Of a stretch of DNA of 64,000 nt, positions 50,298 to 58,552 are shown one piece after another. Where the stretch lies: assembly GCA_002415135.1 (NCBI GenBank), contig DIBY01000016.1:363524-427523 (forward strand), given 5' to 3'. The position numbers and the translations under genes are program-made. Below the pieces are notes generated by a model. The model had not been told where the DNA came from. It saw only the letters and a list, made by a program, of their open reading frames with translations, and did not search any database. The DNA comes from Flavobacteriales bacterium UBA5040 (GTDB lineage Bacteria > Bacteroidota > Bacteroidia > Flavobacteriales > Weeksellaceae). Numbering within the stretch: the stretch's first letter is position 1; the number at the start of each line of letters is the position of its first letter.

Positions 50298-50534
50298 TTA
50301 TTTACTTTCTTTTCTATGAATTTTCGGGTCATAATAAGGATGATGACCTTCGGTTGGAGAGAAATACTCCTTGTCTTTATTACCACCTAAAGTAGTATAT
50401 AAAACATACACCCAATAGCAAAAAATAGCTGTTGCAGCGAAGAATAAGATCCAGTTGACAACATTTCCTGCGGCTTCAAAAAAACCGAAAGACCATTTGA
50501 ATACACTACTTAAGAATAACCAGAAAGACGTCAT
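50298..50534 (-). CDS. DUF6341 small membrane protein
   Basis: 78 residues with one clear membrane helix (WILFFAATAIFCYWVYVLY) and an amphipathic start (FWLFLSSVFKWSFGFFE); the tail is GGNKDKEYFSPTEGHHPYYD. This wording is that of DUF6341 proteins, which lie next to DUF6427 genes in Flavobacteria, as here. Function unknown. Divergent from DUF6427 with a gap of 42 bases. Confidence 0.82.
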   Translation of the reverse strand: MTSFWLFLSSVFKWSFGFFEAAGNVVNWILFFAATAIFCYWVYVLYTTLGGNKDKEYFSPTEGHHPYYDPKIHRKESK

Positions 50535-50552
50535 TATTTTCCTTTTTTAAAT

Positions 50553-50560
50553 TAACTTTG
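50553..50560 (+). promoter_or_regulatory. Putative -7 box (TAACTTTG) of the DUF6427 gene
   Basis: TAnnTTTG match 16 bases before the ATG at 50577. Confidence 0.5.
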
Positions 50561-50576
50561 CACAAATTTATAAAAA

Positions 50577-51482
50577 ATGTTTCGATTACTTTCAAAAGAA
50601 AGCAATATATTTTCAGTTCCGGTGTACATTGGGATTCTTCTTTTAATTGTAATTAGTTTTAACTTCTTAGACTTCAATACTTTAGAGCTTGTTTCAGCAG
50701 CCGTTACTTTTGCGGGAGTTGCGCTGGGATACTTCTGTTTTAATGCAATTGCGTTGAATTATCAAACTCATTTACCGCTTTTTCTCTATACGGCTTTGGT
50801 TTTCGCACTTTATCCCGGCGATTTAGATATCGGGATTGCAGTTTCGCTTTTCACCAATTCAATTATCATTTTACTTTTAACGAGCGATAATATTTCTGTT
50901 CGTAACTATTCCTATATTTTAGTAGGTTCTATATTGGCACTTAATTTTATCTTTTTGCCGACTACCTGGCCCATGTTTATTTTCGTTATTTTTCATATTA
51001 TCGGGACCTCGAACAGAGTCGGTTTGCATACATTCAGATTATTTTTTGGAATTCTATTGGTAGCACTTTCCTATTTGGGTCTTTCCTATTTTTTAAATAT
51101 GAATTCCTGGAATCCGGCCTACTTTCCTTTCACTGGATTTAAAACGCAAAACCATTTTGACAATCTCTTATTACTGTTACCGGTTGCTATTTTACTGATT
51201 CATTCGGTGATGGATCATTTTAAAAACTTTAATAAAAAAAGTCCGACCAGCAGATTTAAATATACTTTCCTATTGGTATTTTCTTTGGCGCAATTAATTA
51301 CGATTGTTCTCTATATGGGAAACAATTATGAATATTTAATTTTACTGGCTTTACCAACCTCGATCATCATTAGCAGAATGCTTCGGTTTTCTAAAAAATA
51401 CTGGAAGCAGGAAGTCGGTTTATGGCTGATCATTTTCTCGCTGCTTGCATTTAAACTTTCTACTTATTTTAATTTCTTTTAA
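50577..51482 (+). CDS. DUF6427 polytopic membrane protein
   Basis: 301 residues, about nine to ten membrane helices. Starts LLSKESNIFSVPVYIGIL, with LFLYTALVFALYPGDLDIG near 75-93 and FKTQNHFDNLLLLLPVAIL in the second half, matching DUF6427 in Flavobacteria. No transporter signature is seen. Nine bases before the DUF3109 gene, so probably co-transcribed with it and with MgtC. Confidence 0.83.
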   Translation: MFRLLSKESNIFSVPVYIGILLLIVISFNFLDFNTLELVSAAVTFAGVALGYFCFNAIALNYQTHLPLFLYTALVFALYPGDLDIGIAVSLFTNSIIILLLTSDNISVRNYSYILVGSILALNFIFLPTTWPMFIFVIFHIIGTSNRVGLHTFRLFFGILLVALSYLGLSYFLNMNSWNPAYFPFTGFKTQNHFDNLLLLLPVAILLIHSVMDHFKNFNKKSPTSRFKYTFLLVFSLAQLITIVLYMGNNYEYLILLALPTSIIISRMLRFSKKYWKQEVGLWLIIFSLLAFKLSTYFNFF

Positions 51483-51491
51483 TACAACAAC

Positions 51492-52076
51492 ATGATTCAA
51501 ATTGACGATAAATTAATTTCTGAAGATATCTTTTCTGAGGAATTCGTATGTAACCTGAGCAAATGCAAAGGCGCTTGCTGCGTTGAAGGTGACGTAGGAG
51601 CTCCCTTAGATAAAGATGAAACATTGATACTCGAAAGAATTTTCGATCAGGTAAAGCCCTATCTTAGACCAGAAGGTGTAGAAGCCATCGAACGACAGGG
51701 AACCTGGGTTTTGGATCCTAGCGATAATGATTATGTAACGCCGATGGTTGAAGGAAAAGAATGCGCTTACGTGATTTTTGACGAAAAAGGAATTACCAAA
51801 TGTGGAATTGAAAAAGCCTACGAAGATGGCGCTGTAGATTGGCAGAAACCGATCTCCTGTCACCTTTATCCTATTCGTATTGATGAGTACAGAACTTTCA
51901 CCGCGCTGAATTATCATAAGTGGGAAATATGCAGCGATGCTTGCGCGTTAGGAAAAGAATTAAAAGTTCCTATTTATAAATTTGTAAAAACTCCACTCAT
52001 CAGAAAATACGGTGAAGAATGGTACAAAACACTGTGTGAGGCCGCCGATGAATGGAAAATTGAATACGGTTCTTAA
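51492..52076 (+). CDS. DUF3109 cysteine-rich protein
   Basis: 194 residues. Cys20, Cys25, Cys29 and Cys30 (FVCNLSKCKGACCVEGDVG) with further Cys in KECAYVIF, TKCGIEKAY, ISCHLYPI and ICSDACALG: ten in all, in the pattern of DUF3109 and the wider YkgJ/CxxCxxCC zinc- or iron-binding group. A metal-binding cytoplasmic protein; no reaction is known. It has no signal peptide. Sits between two membrane-protein genes on one transcript. Confidence 0.9.
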   Translation: MIQIDDKLISEDIFSEEFVCNLSKCKGACCVEGDVGAPLDKDETLILERIFDQVKPYLRPEGVEAIERQGTWVLDPSDNDYVTPMVEGKECAYVIFDEKGITKCGIEKAYEDGAVDWQKPISCHLYPIRIDEYRTFTALNYHKWEICSDACALGKELKVPIYKFVKTPLIRKYGEEWYKTLCEAADEWKIEYGS

Positions 52077-52098
52077 AAATTAATTATCTTTAATCAAT

Positions 52099-52743
52099 AT
52101 GTCGGAACATTTTGAACTTTTAGATGTTTATAAAGCATTTATTTCCCTAGCCGCCGGATTAATCCTAGGATTGGAGCGGGAAATGAAAGATAAATCTGCA
52201 GGTCTGAAAACGATTACCATTATCTGTTTGGGTTCTACCCTGTTTTCCATTATCTCTTACAAATTAGCGGGAACCGGCGACCCAACAAGGGTTGCAAGTT
52301 ACATCGTAAGCGGAATCGGATTCTTGGGTGCCGGAGTTATTTTCAAAGAAGGTTTCAGCGTTTACGGTTTAACTACCGCGGGAATTATCTGGATTGCAGC
52401 TGCCATCGGAATGTCAATTGGATTTGGTGAAATCTATATCGCTTTTACCTTTTTGATCTGTGCCTTGATTGTGATTTACGTGGCTAAATTTTTCACCAGC
52501 CAATTTGTTCATTATCATCACAATAAAATTTTGAGATTTAAAATGCCAGTTTCGGCAGTTGATCAAAAGAAAATCATTCTCAACGATATCAAAAAAGTTT
52601 GCAAAGTTGCTTACGAAATTGCGCTGGAAAAAGAAGGTGAATTTCTTTTCATTACGCTCGATCTCCACATCAATAATCAACAGATTGAAGTTTTAGAATC
52701 ATACCTCATTAAAAATGAAAATATAGAATCTTTTAGTTATTAG
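52099..52743 (+). CDS. MgtC/SapB family protein
   Basis: 214 residues. Four to five membrane helices in the first 135 residues: GLILGLEREMKDKSAGLKT and the family core GIGFLGAGVIFKEGFSVYGL, TTAGIIWIAAAIGMSIGFG. The C-terminal 70 residues form a small ACT-like cytoplasmic domain (DIKKVCKVAYEIALEKEGEF). MgtC proteins affect growth at low magnesium and the control of F-type ATPase in other bacteria. Last gene of its plus-strand run; terminator follows. Confidence 0.92.
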   Translation: MSEHFELLDVYKAFISLAAGLILGLEREMKDKSAGLKTITIICLGSTLFSIISYKLAGTGDPTRVASYIVSGIGFLGAGVIFKEGFSVYGLTTAGIIWIAAAIGMSIGFGEIYIAFTFLICALIVIYVAKFFTSQFVHYHHNKILRFKMPVSAVDQKKIILNDIKKVCKVAYEIALEKEGEFLFITLDLHINNQQIEVLESYLIKNENIESFSY

Positions 52744-52879
52744 ATTCTCCCTACAATAATGTCAATAAGCGATTCACAAATTTCACGATCAATTTCCATT
52801 TAACATAATTTGTAAAAAGCAGATTGTCGATTTGTGATATTAGTGCAAATATTTGCGCCATTAGTTTTTAAATCAAAAA

Positions 52880-52915
52880 AAATCCGTCTCACATTTCTGC
52901 GAGACGGATTTACTT
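52880..52915. terminator. Bidirectional terminator
   Basis: Stem AAATCCGTCTC / GAGACGGATTT (52880-52890, 52901-52911) between convergent genes, A tract before and T-rich after. Confidence 0.9.
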
Positions 52916-52930
52916 TTATAAATAATTTAC

Positions 52931-55900
52931 TTATTTAAAGTCAGCGTCGGAAACGTCTTTGTTCAAAACGAATTCCGTTACGGTCATATCGATATTTTGT
53001 CCCATGGCAGAAATCTTCATCGCTTTCGGAACCTTAATTCCGTCAACGGTCATGTATTCTGTAATCGTCATGTCACCTTGTGGTGAAGTAGATTTTACTA
53101 ATAATCCAGAGCTCATATCAAAATAAGATTTTCCATCTTTACCTTCAAGAATAAAAGCTTCTTTGCCGTCTACTGCACCTTTCGTTACCGAAGTATAATC
53201 TGCAGCCTTCATTGATAAGGCATTAAATAATTTTGCATCTTTCATCTTGTCAGTTGCCGCAGCTGGAAGGTCCATTTTCTGTCCACCTTGCATTGCGTAT
53301 CCTTTTTCACCATCAAATACGGTAACAGATTCTTGACCCATCACACTTTGAGTTGCTTTGGATTTGTTGCCCATCTTTTTTTCAGTCACTTTAATTTCCA
53401 TTCCGCCCATCATCATGGTAGAACTTGATTTGATGGATTTTACTGCTTCTAATTTAGCTTTTCCACCAATTGCGGCAACATAAGTATCAATTACCTGCTG
53501 AGGAGAAATTGCTGCTGGTGAAGTTGCTGTAGTTTCTTCTTTTTTCACATTCGCTTCCCAACCATCTTCTGGCATTAAGGTCGCTACAATTCTATCTTTT
53601 GATAAATATTTTTTAGCAACATTTTGAAGATCTTTTACCGTCAACGCTTTTAATTTCGTTTCATAATTTAAGATTTCATAACGGTCACCACCTTCTAATT
53701 GGTATTTTGAAATATTCGATAACCAATAGCCGTTATCTTTCAAATTACCTCTATCATCGTTTAATTCTCCTTCTTTAAATTTATCAAGATCTTTTTGTTC
53801 TGGTCCTTTATCAATATATTTTTGAAGTTCAGCGATCGCACTTTTCGTCAACTTTTCAGCGTTTTCCGGACCACATGGGAATTGAAGACTGAACTGGTAC
53901 ATTCCATAAGGAACTTTAACCATTCCTCCTCTAGCGCCACCACTGTAAATTCCGCTTTCTTCTTCACGAAGTTTCTCAATGACTTTGATCGTTGCCACCT
54001 GACCTAAAGCGCTTAAGGCTAGATCGTCTTTTTCACTGTAAGGTGCTTCACCAGCATAACTGATCACCACCAAACTTTTCGGATCTTTTCCTTTTTTGTA
54101 CACTTTATTAAAAGTTCCGGTTACAGAGCGGTAACCACTGTCTTTGAAAGAGCTTGCTTTTCCAGTCGAAGGAAGGCTTCCTAAATACTGAGTTGCATAA
54201 TCTTTCAATTGAGTTTCATCAAGATTTCCAACAAAGTAGAAATGGAAGTTTCCAGCGTTGCTAAATCTTTGTTTGTAAATGTCGTACGCATTTTTATAAT
54301 CGGATTTTGCCCAGTCTTCTGCTAATGGAACAACATTCGTAAATCTTGGATTTTTCTGGTTTAAGAATTTCGAATATTCATTAGAAAAGTAAAACTGTGG
54401 ATTAGAAAGCAAGTTGGCCGTCACTGCAGATTGCTTTTCTTTGTAAGCCGTGAACGATGCGGGATCATTATTCAAACCGGTGAAGTAAGAATAAATTAAT
54501 TCCATCGCAGTTCTTAGATCTTTAGCTGTTGTTCTACCATTAACTCCTTCGGTTAAATTTCCGATAAAAGGCGAAACGCTTACCTGTTTTCCTGCAAGAT
54601 AATTGGTGATTTCAGTTTTCGAATATCCATTCACTCCTGCTTCAGCAAGCGCTGGAAATACAAATTGAGTTTTCACATAATCCGCATCAGAAGCCAGTGA
54701 ACTTCCACCCAAACTTCTGGCTGTAAATACGATCTCGTCTTCTTTAAAATCTGTTTTCTTGTAGGTAACTTTTACGCCGTTATTTAACGTTAAAGTCGTA
54801 GTTCCTAATTTAGAATCTGTTTCTGTTTTAACAATTTTTCCAGTTGATTTGAAGGGTTTCAACAAACTCGCAATACTGGCTTTTTCTTGGTAAGGAGTTA
54901 ACTTCGCCAATTTCACTTCCTGCATTGCTTTCAAAACCTGGCTTTCAGTTGGCTGCACCAATCCGTCTTTTTTCGGACCTGTGATCACGATCACCTGGCT
55001 GTCATCTTTTACATAATTTTTAACAATGTCGTTCACTTGCTCCAAATTGATAGAAGGCAAATAGGATTTCGTTTGGTTGTATTCCCAAGTAATTCCAGGA
55101 ATCGGTTCGCTCTGTAAAAAACTGTTCACATACTCACCTACCAGCATTTCGCTTTCAGTTTTGTCGCGATTGTTGTAGGTTTTCTCCAAATTAGAAAGGA
55201 TTTGAGATTTCGCTCTTTCCAACTCAATCGCCGTAAATCCAAATTTACTGGCTCTTTCAACTTCTTCTAAAAGAACTTTCAATGCATCTACCTGTTTTCC
55301 ATCTTTGGTAACAGCCATTCCCTGGAATGCCTCTTTACCTTTGGCATAAGTGCCGCCATGATAAACCACTCCATAAGTAAAAGGTGGATTATTAGAATTT
55401 ACCATTTCCATCAAACGGTTATTGATCATTGTTGCAGCTAAACCTTTAACCATACTTTGGTTGTACTGAGGGACGGTAGTATCTGGTTCTGCTTTACCAG
55501 CATCTTTCATAATGAACTGCACCCGGGAATTTGTTGCATCGGGATCGCTTTCGATCGCTACCAAAGTTTCTTTGTGATTCGGCAAATCAAAATTCTGTCT
55601 TGCTCTTTCGTTCGTTGGGTTTTTGTAAGAACTAAAGTTGGCTTTAATTTTCTTCTCAACCTCATCAACATTAATATCTCCCACAACCACCAAAGCCATC
55701 AAGTTCGGACGGTACCAGTCTTTATGGAATTTACGGATGACATCTGGTTTAAAGTTTTCCAGAATTTCTTTTTTACCGATCGGTAAACGGTCTGCGTAAT
55801 GAGATTTGTATAAATATTTCGGTAGATACTGGTCCATCATCCTTTTGTCAGGACCTAAACCGTTGCGAAGTTCTTCTAGAACAACACCTCTTTCTTTATT

Positions 55901-56353
55901 GATTTCAGCATCGCTTAAAGTGGCGTTAAAAGCCCAGTCTTCCATCACCTTTAATCCTGCATCAAGATTTCCTGGTTTATCTAAAGGAACTGGTAACATA
56001 TAAACCGTTTCGTCAAAACTGGTGTATGCATTTAAATGCTGACCAAATTTAACTCCGATAGACTGTAGAAAATCTACCAGTTTATTATCTGGGAAATTCT
56101 TGGTACCATTGAAGTTCATGTGCTCCATAAAGTGAGCAAGACCTCGTTGATTATCATCTTCTAAAATAGAACCCACGTTGATCGCCAATCGAAATTCAAC
56201 TTTCTTTTCTGGTTTCGTATTTTTCTTGATGTAATACTTCATTCCGTTGGCCAGTGTTCCTGTCCTAACCGCAGGATCTACCGGAATGTTTTGTGCGAAG
56301 GTTGTTCCCACAGTCATGCAAAAGACGGAGAACGATAAAATAAATTTCTTCAT
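52931..56353 (-). CDS. M16 (insulinase-type) peptidase fused to a LolA-like C-terminal domain
   Basis: 1140 residues. Signal peptide MKKFILSFSVFCMTVGTTFAQ. First M16 domain with the inverted zinc motif His74-Phe-Met-Glu77-His78 (LAHFMEHMNFNGT) and ERGVVLEELRN carrying the third Glu. A second, inactive M16 half follows to about 935 (KVIEKLREEESGIYSGGARGG). A linker of Thr, Ser and Pro leads to a last 190 residues (QQVIDTYVAAIGGKAKLEAV; DMSSGLLVKS; MTITEYMTVDGIKVPKAMKI) that look like the LolA/outer-membrane lipoprotein-sorting fold. Periplasmic two-part M16 proteases usually end near residue 940, so this is a longer form. Single gene. Confidence 0.92.
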   Translation of the reverse strand: MKKFILSFSVFCMTVGTTFAQNIPVDPAVRTGTLANGMKYYIKKNTKPEKKVEFRLAINVGSILEDDNQRGLAHFMEHMNFNGTKNFPDNKLVDFLQSIGVKFGQHLNAYTSFDETVYMLPVPLDKPGNLDAGLKVMEDWAFNATLSDAEINKERGVVLEELRNGLGPDKRMMDQYLPKYLYKSHYADRLPIGKKEILENFKPDVIRKFHKDWYRPNLMALVVVGDINVDEVEKKIKANFSSYKNPTNERARQNFDLPNHKETLVAIESDPDATNSRVQFIMKDAGKAEPDTTVPQYNQSMVKGLAATMINNRLMEMVNSNNPPFTYGVVYHGGTYAKGKEAFQGMAVTKDGKQVDALKVLLEEVERASKFGFTAIELERAKSQILSNLEKTYNNRDKTESEMLVGEYVNSFLQSEPIPGITWEYNQTKSYLPSINLEQVNDIVKNYVKDDSQVIVITGPKKDGLVQPTESQVLKAMQEVKLAKLTPYQEKASIASLLKPFKSTGKIVKTETDSKLGTTTLTLNNGVKVTYKKTDFKEDEIVFTARSLGGSSLASDADYVKTQFVFPALAEAGVNGYSKTEITNYLAGKQVSVSPFIGNLTEGVNGRTTAKDLRTAMELIYSYFTGLNNDPASFTAYKEKQSAVTANLLSNPQFYFSNEYSKFLNQKNPRFTNVVPLAEDWAKSDYKNAYDIYKQRFSNAGNFHFYFVGNLDETQLKDYATQYLGSLPSTGKASSFKDSGYRSVTGTFNKVYKKGKDPKSLVVISYAGEAPYSEKDDLALSALGQVATIKVIEKLREEESGIYSGGARGGMVKVPYGMYQFSLQFPCGPENAEKLTKSAIAELQKYIDKGPEQKDLDKFKEGELNDDRGNLKDNGYWLSNISKYQLEGGDRYEILNYETKLKALTVKDLQNVAKKYLSKDRIVATLMPEDGWEANVKKEETTATSPAAISPQQVIDTYVAAIGGKAKLEAVKSIKSSSTMMMGGMEIKVTEKKMGNKSKATQSVMGQESVTVFDGEKGYAMQGGQKMDLPAAATDKMKDAKLFNALSMKAADYTSVTKGAVDGKEAFILEGKDGKSYFDMSSGLLVKSTSPQGDMTITEYMTVDGIKVPKAMKISAMGQNIDMTVTEFVLNKDVSDADFK

Positions 56354-56486
56354 ATTTTTTTTAATGCTTAAAAATAAAAATTACTTAAACTGTACCGAAG
56401 TAGTCGCTGAAAGCGCTAAAAGGTTACAATTTATTAGGATAAAACCTAAGAAAATTTCCATTCTGTTATAAAAACATCTAAATCAA

Positions 56487-56520
56487 TAAAAAAAATCCGC
56501 TTCGAATGAACGAAACGGAT
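56487..56520 (-). terminator. Terminator of tig
   Basis: Stem ATCCGCTTCG / CGAAACGGAT (56495-56504, 56511-56520) with one mismatch; T tract follows on the minus strand. Confidence 0.85.
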
Positions 56521-56541
56521 CTACTATTTATGAAAGAAAAA

Positions 56542-57876
56542 TTACTTTTTCAGTTCTTCCAAAAACTCATCATGAGAAATTTTGGTTTCTTTTTTCGTTG
56601 CTTTTTCTAAGATAACATCTTTCAATTTAGCCATTCCAACTTCAGAAGAGATCTGACGAACCTGCTCTTGATCTTTCAACATATCAGCCGCATATTTCTG
56701 TACTTCTTCATCCGGTAAGTGGTGAATTCCGTACATCGCTAATTGATTACGAACCAATTGCTCAGCCTGTCCTAACACGTCTGCGTAGTCTAAAGTGATC
56801 TCGTTGTCGTTCATCAATTTTCCTTCAAGGATCTGATACTTCAACTGATTTTTTTCTGCTTCTAAGATTTCTTTAGCTTGTGCTTCAGAAGTTACTTGCT
56901 CATTGCTGAACATTAACCATTTGATCAAGAAAGTTTCTGGAAGTTTAACTTCTTCTTTTTCGTTGATCTCAGCCAATACTTTATTTACGAAATGAACATC
57001 AGCATTCTGTTGGAAATACTCGTCCAATTCAGCTTTTACTTTCTCTTTCAATTCTTCTTCAGTCTTGATTGTTCCTTCACCGTAAACTTTGTCGAATAAC
57101 TCTTGGTTTAATTCTGCTAAGTTTAATCCGAAGAAATCTTTTACTTTCACCTCGATCTGGTCGTGGTGTAAATGTTCTACTTCTTCTTTGCTGAAACTTA
57201 ATTCTTTCGCTAACTCTTCGTTTTTCTCTAAATCGGCTTTAGATACTTTTACTGATTCGTCTTTTTTCAAAGATTTCACCAATTCGAAAGCTGCTTTTCT
57301 AGCGATATCAATGCTGATATTTTTCGGTGCGTGGTTATGTTCTCCTTCTGCTCCTTCTTCAATTACCTGACTAATTTCTAAAGCAACTGTAGAATCATCA
57401 GCGATCGCATCTTGAGGAACCTGCTCAGCGAAACGCTTTTGCATGTTCTCGATACTTTGGTTGATTTCTTTTTCAGAAGCTTCTACTTTAAAATGAGGAG
57501 CTTCATATTTTGCTAAATCAATCGTGAATTCTGGTTCGTACCCAACTTCAAAACCAACTGAAAGTGATTCTGCGTTGTGATCCATTGCATCAACTGGTTG
57601 TGGAACCGGTTGACCTACCAATCTCAATTTGTTCTCAGTCACATAGTTATTCAACCCCTCAGAAACCTGTTTGTTGATTTCTTCAAAAGCGATTCCTGCT
57701 TCATATTGCTTTCTAACCATGCTCAATGGCACTTTCCCTTTTCTAAATCCAGGAACTTGTGCATTTTTTGCATAGTTGATCAGTTGTTTTTCAACTTTCT
57801 CTTTATAATCTGACTTATCTAAAGTAACGGTAAGTAACGCACTTACTTCGTCATGGTTGGTCGCTGTAACGTTCAT
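56542..57876 (-). CDS. tig: Trigger factor
   Basis: 444 residues. The ribosome-docking loop GFRKGKVP is at 43-50, within the N-domain. The middle (about 150-245) should be the PPIase domain: ADDSTVALEISQVIEEGAEG and KNISIDIARKAAFELV; the usual FKBP motifs are weak, and a histidine-rich HLHHDQIEVKV segment occurs. The C-domain from about 260 is helical. Bacteroidetes trigger factors often have degenerate PPIase domains. A chaperone for nascent chains. Single gene with a -7 box upstream. Confidence 0.95.
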   Translation of the reverse strand: MNVTATNHDEVSALLTVTLDKSDYKEKVEKQLINYAKNAQVPGFRKGKVPLSMVRKQYEAGIAFEEINKQVSEGLNNYVTENKLRLVGQPVPQPVDAMDHNAESLSVGFEVGYEPEFTIDLAKYEAPHFKVEASEKEINQSIENMQKRFAEQVPQDAIADDSTVALEISQVIEEGAEGEHNHAPKNISIDIARKAAFELVKSLKKDESVKVSKADLEKNEELAKELSFSKEEVEHLHHDQIEVKVKDFFGLNLAELNQELFDKVYGEGTIKTEEELKEKVKAELDEYFQQNADVHFVNKVLAEINEKEEVKLPETFLIKWLMFSNEQVTSEAQAKEILEAEKNQLKYQILEGKLMNDNEITLDYADVLGQAEQLVRNQLAMYGIHHLPDEEVQKYAADMLKDQEQVRQISSEVGMAKLKDVILEKATKKETKISHDEFLEELKK

Positions 57877-57901
57877 TGTAATGTATTGAAAATTTAGGTT
57901 G

Positions 57902-57909
57902 CAAAAATA
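57902..57909 (-). promoter_or_regulatory. Putative -7 box (TATTTTTG, minus strand) of tig
   Basis: TAnnTTTG match 25 bases upstream of the ATG at 57876. Confidence 0.5.
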
Positions 57910-57982
57910 GCAATTTTTTTTTGATTATTTAAAAAGCATTAAAAAGTTAACTTTCCTTAACTTTATTTGTATTCAATGGATA

Positions 57983-58540
57983 TCAATTAGAAATACTGTA
58001 AGTCGCCATCGCATCGGTTTCACCACCGATTACAGAACCAAACTCGCTTCCAGGTTGTCCCACACTCACCGATACCGCATCATGAATTACGGTGAGAACC
58101 AATTGTGGATTTAATCCGTTTTTCGCTTTGATTACGGTCCATTTTGTGATAAGACCAACTTTATTTCCATCAGTTCTAATAGATGATTCGTCGTCAATTC
58201 TTTCTAAATTGATAGTAGAATTTTGAAAGTCAAATAATAAGAAATGTTCATCTTTCGCTTCTTTGATGCTTTCTGTTTCGTCTTGATTTCCATTGAGGAA
58301 AACAGCATTGACAGTGTAGGTTTTTCCATCCGTTAATTTAATTTCAGGATTTGGTGTAGAATTGACCGTGTAATTATAAGTCTGAGTAATTCCGGTGCCA
58401 TCGTCTTTTACATTTAAAATGATATTAGAAATATCTTCTTGCGAAAGCACGTCATCATCTTCATCAGCGCGGCTGCAGCTTACTGTAAACACAGTTACTA
58501 ATAAAAAGACGATATATTTTAGTTTAATTAATGATTTCAT
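57983..58540 (-). CDS. Lipoprotein of the TonB-receptor cluster
   Basis: 185 residues. Signal IVFLLVTVFTVSC with the lipid Cys at 22, then an acidic run (RADEDDDVLSQED). The mature domain has NIILNVKDDGTG, GKTYTVNAVFLNGNQDETES and a long segment of alternating strands. I do not recognise the family by name. It starts 12 bases past the stop of the TonB receptor, so it is probably the surface or periplasmic partner that binds or hands over the receptor's substrate. His residues are few, so direct metal binding is not obvious. Confidence 0.78.
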   Translation of the reverse strand: MKSLIKLKYIVFLLVTVFTVSCSRADEDDDVLSQEDISNIILNVKDDGTGITQTYNYTVNSTPNPEIKLTDGKTYTVNAVFLNGNQDETESIKEAKDEHFLLFDFQNSTINLERIDDESSIRTDGNKVGLITKWTVIKAKNGLNPQLVLTVIHDAVSVSVGQPGSEFGSVIGGETDAMATYSISN

Positions 58541-58552
58541 TTTTAAAGAATT

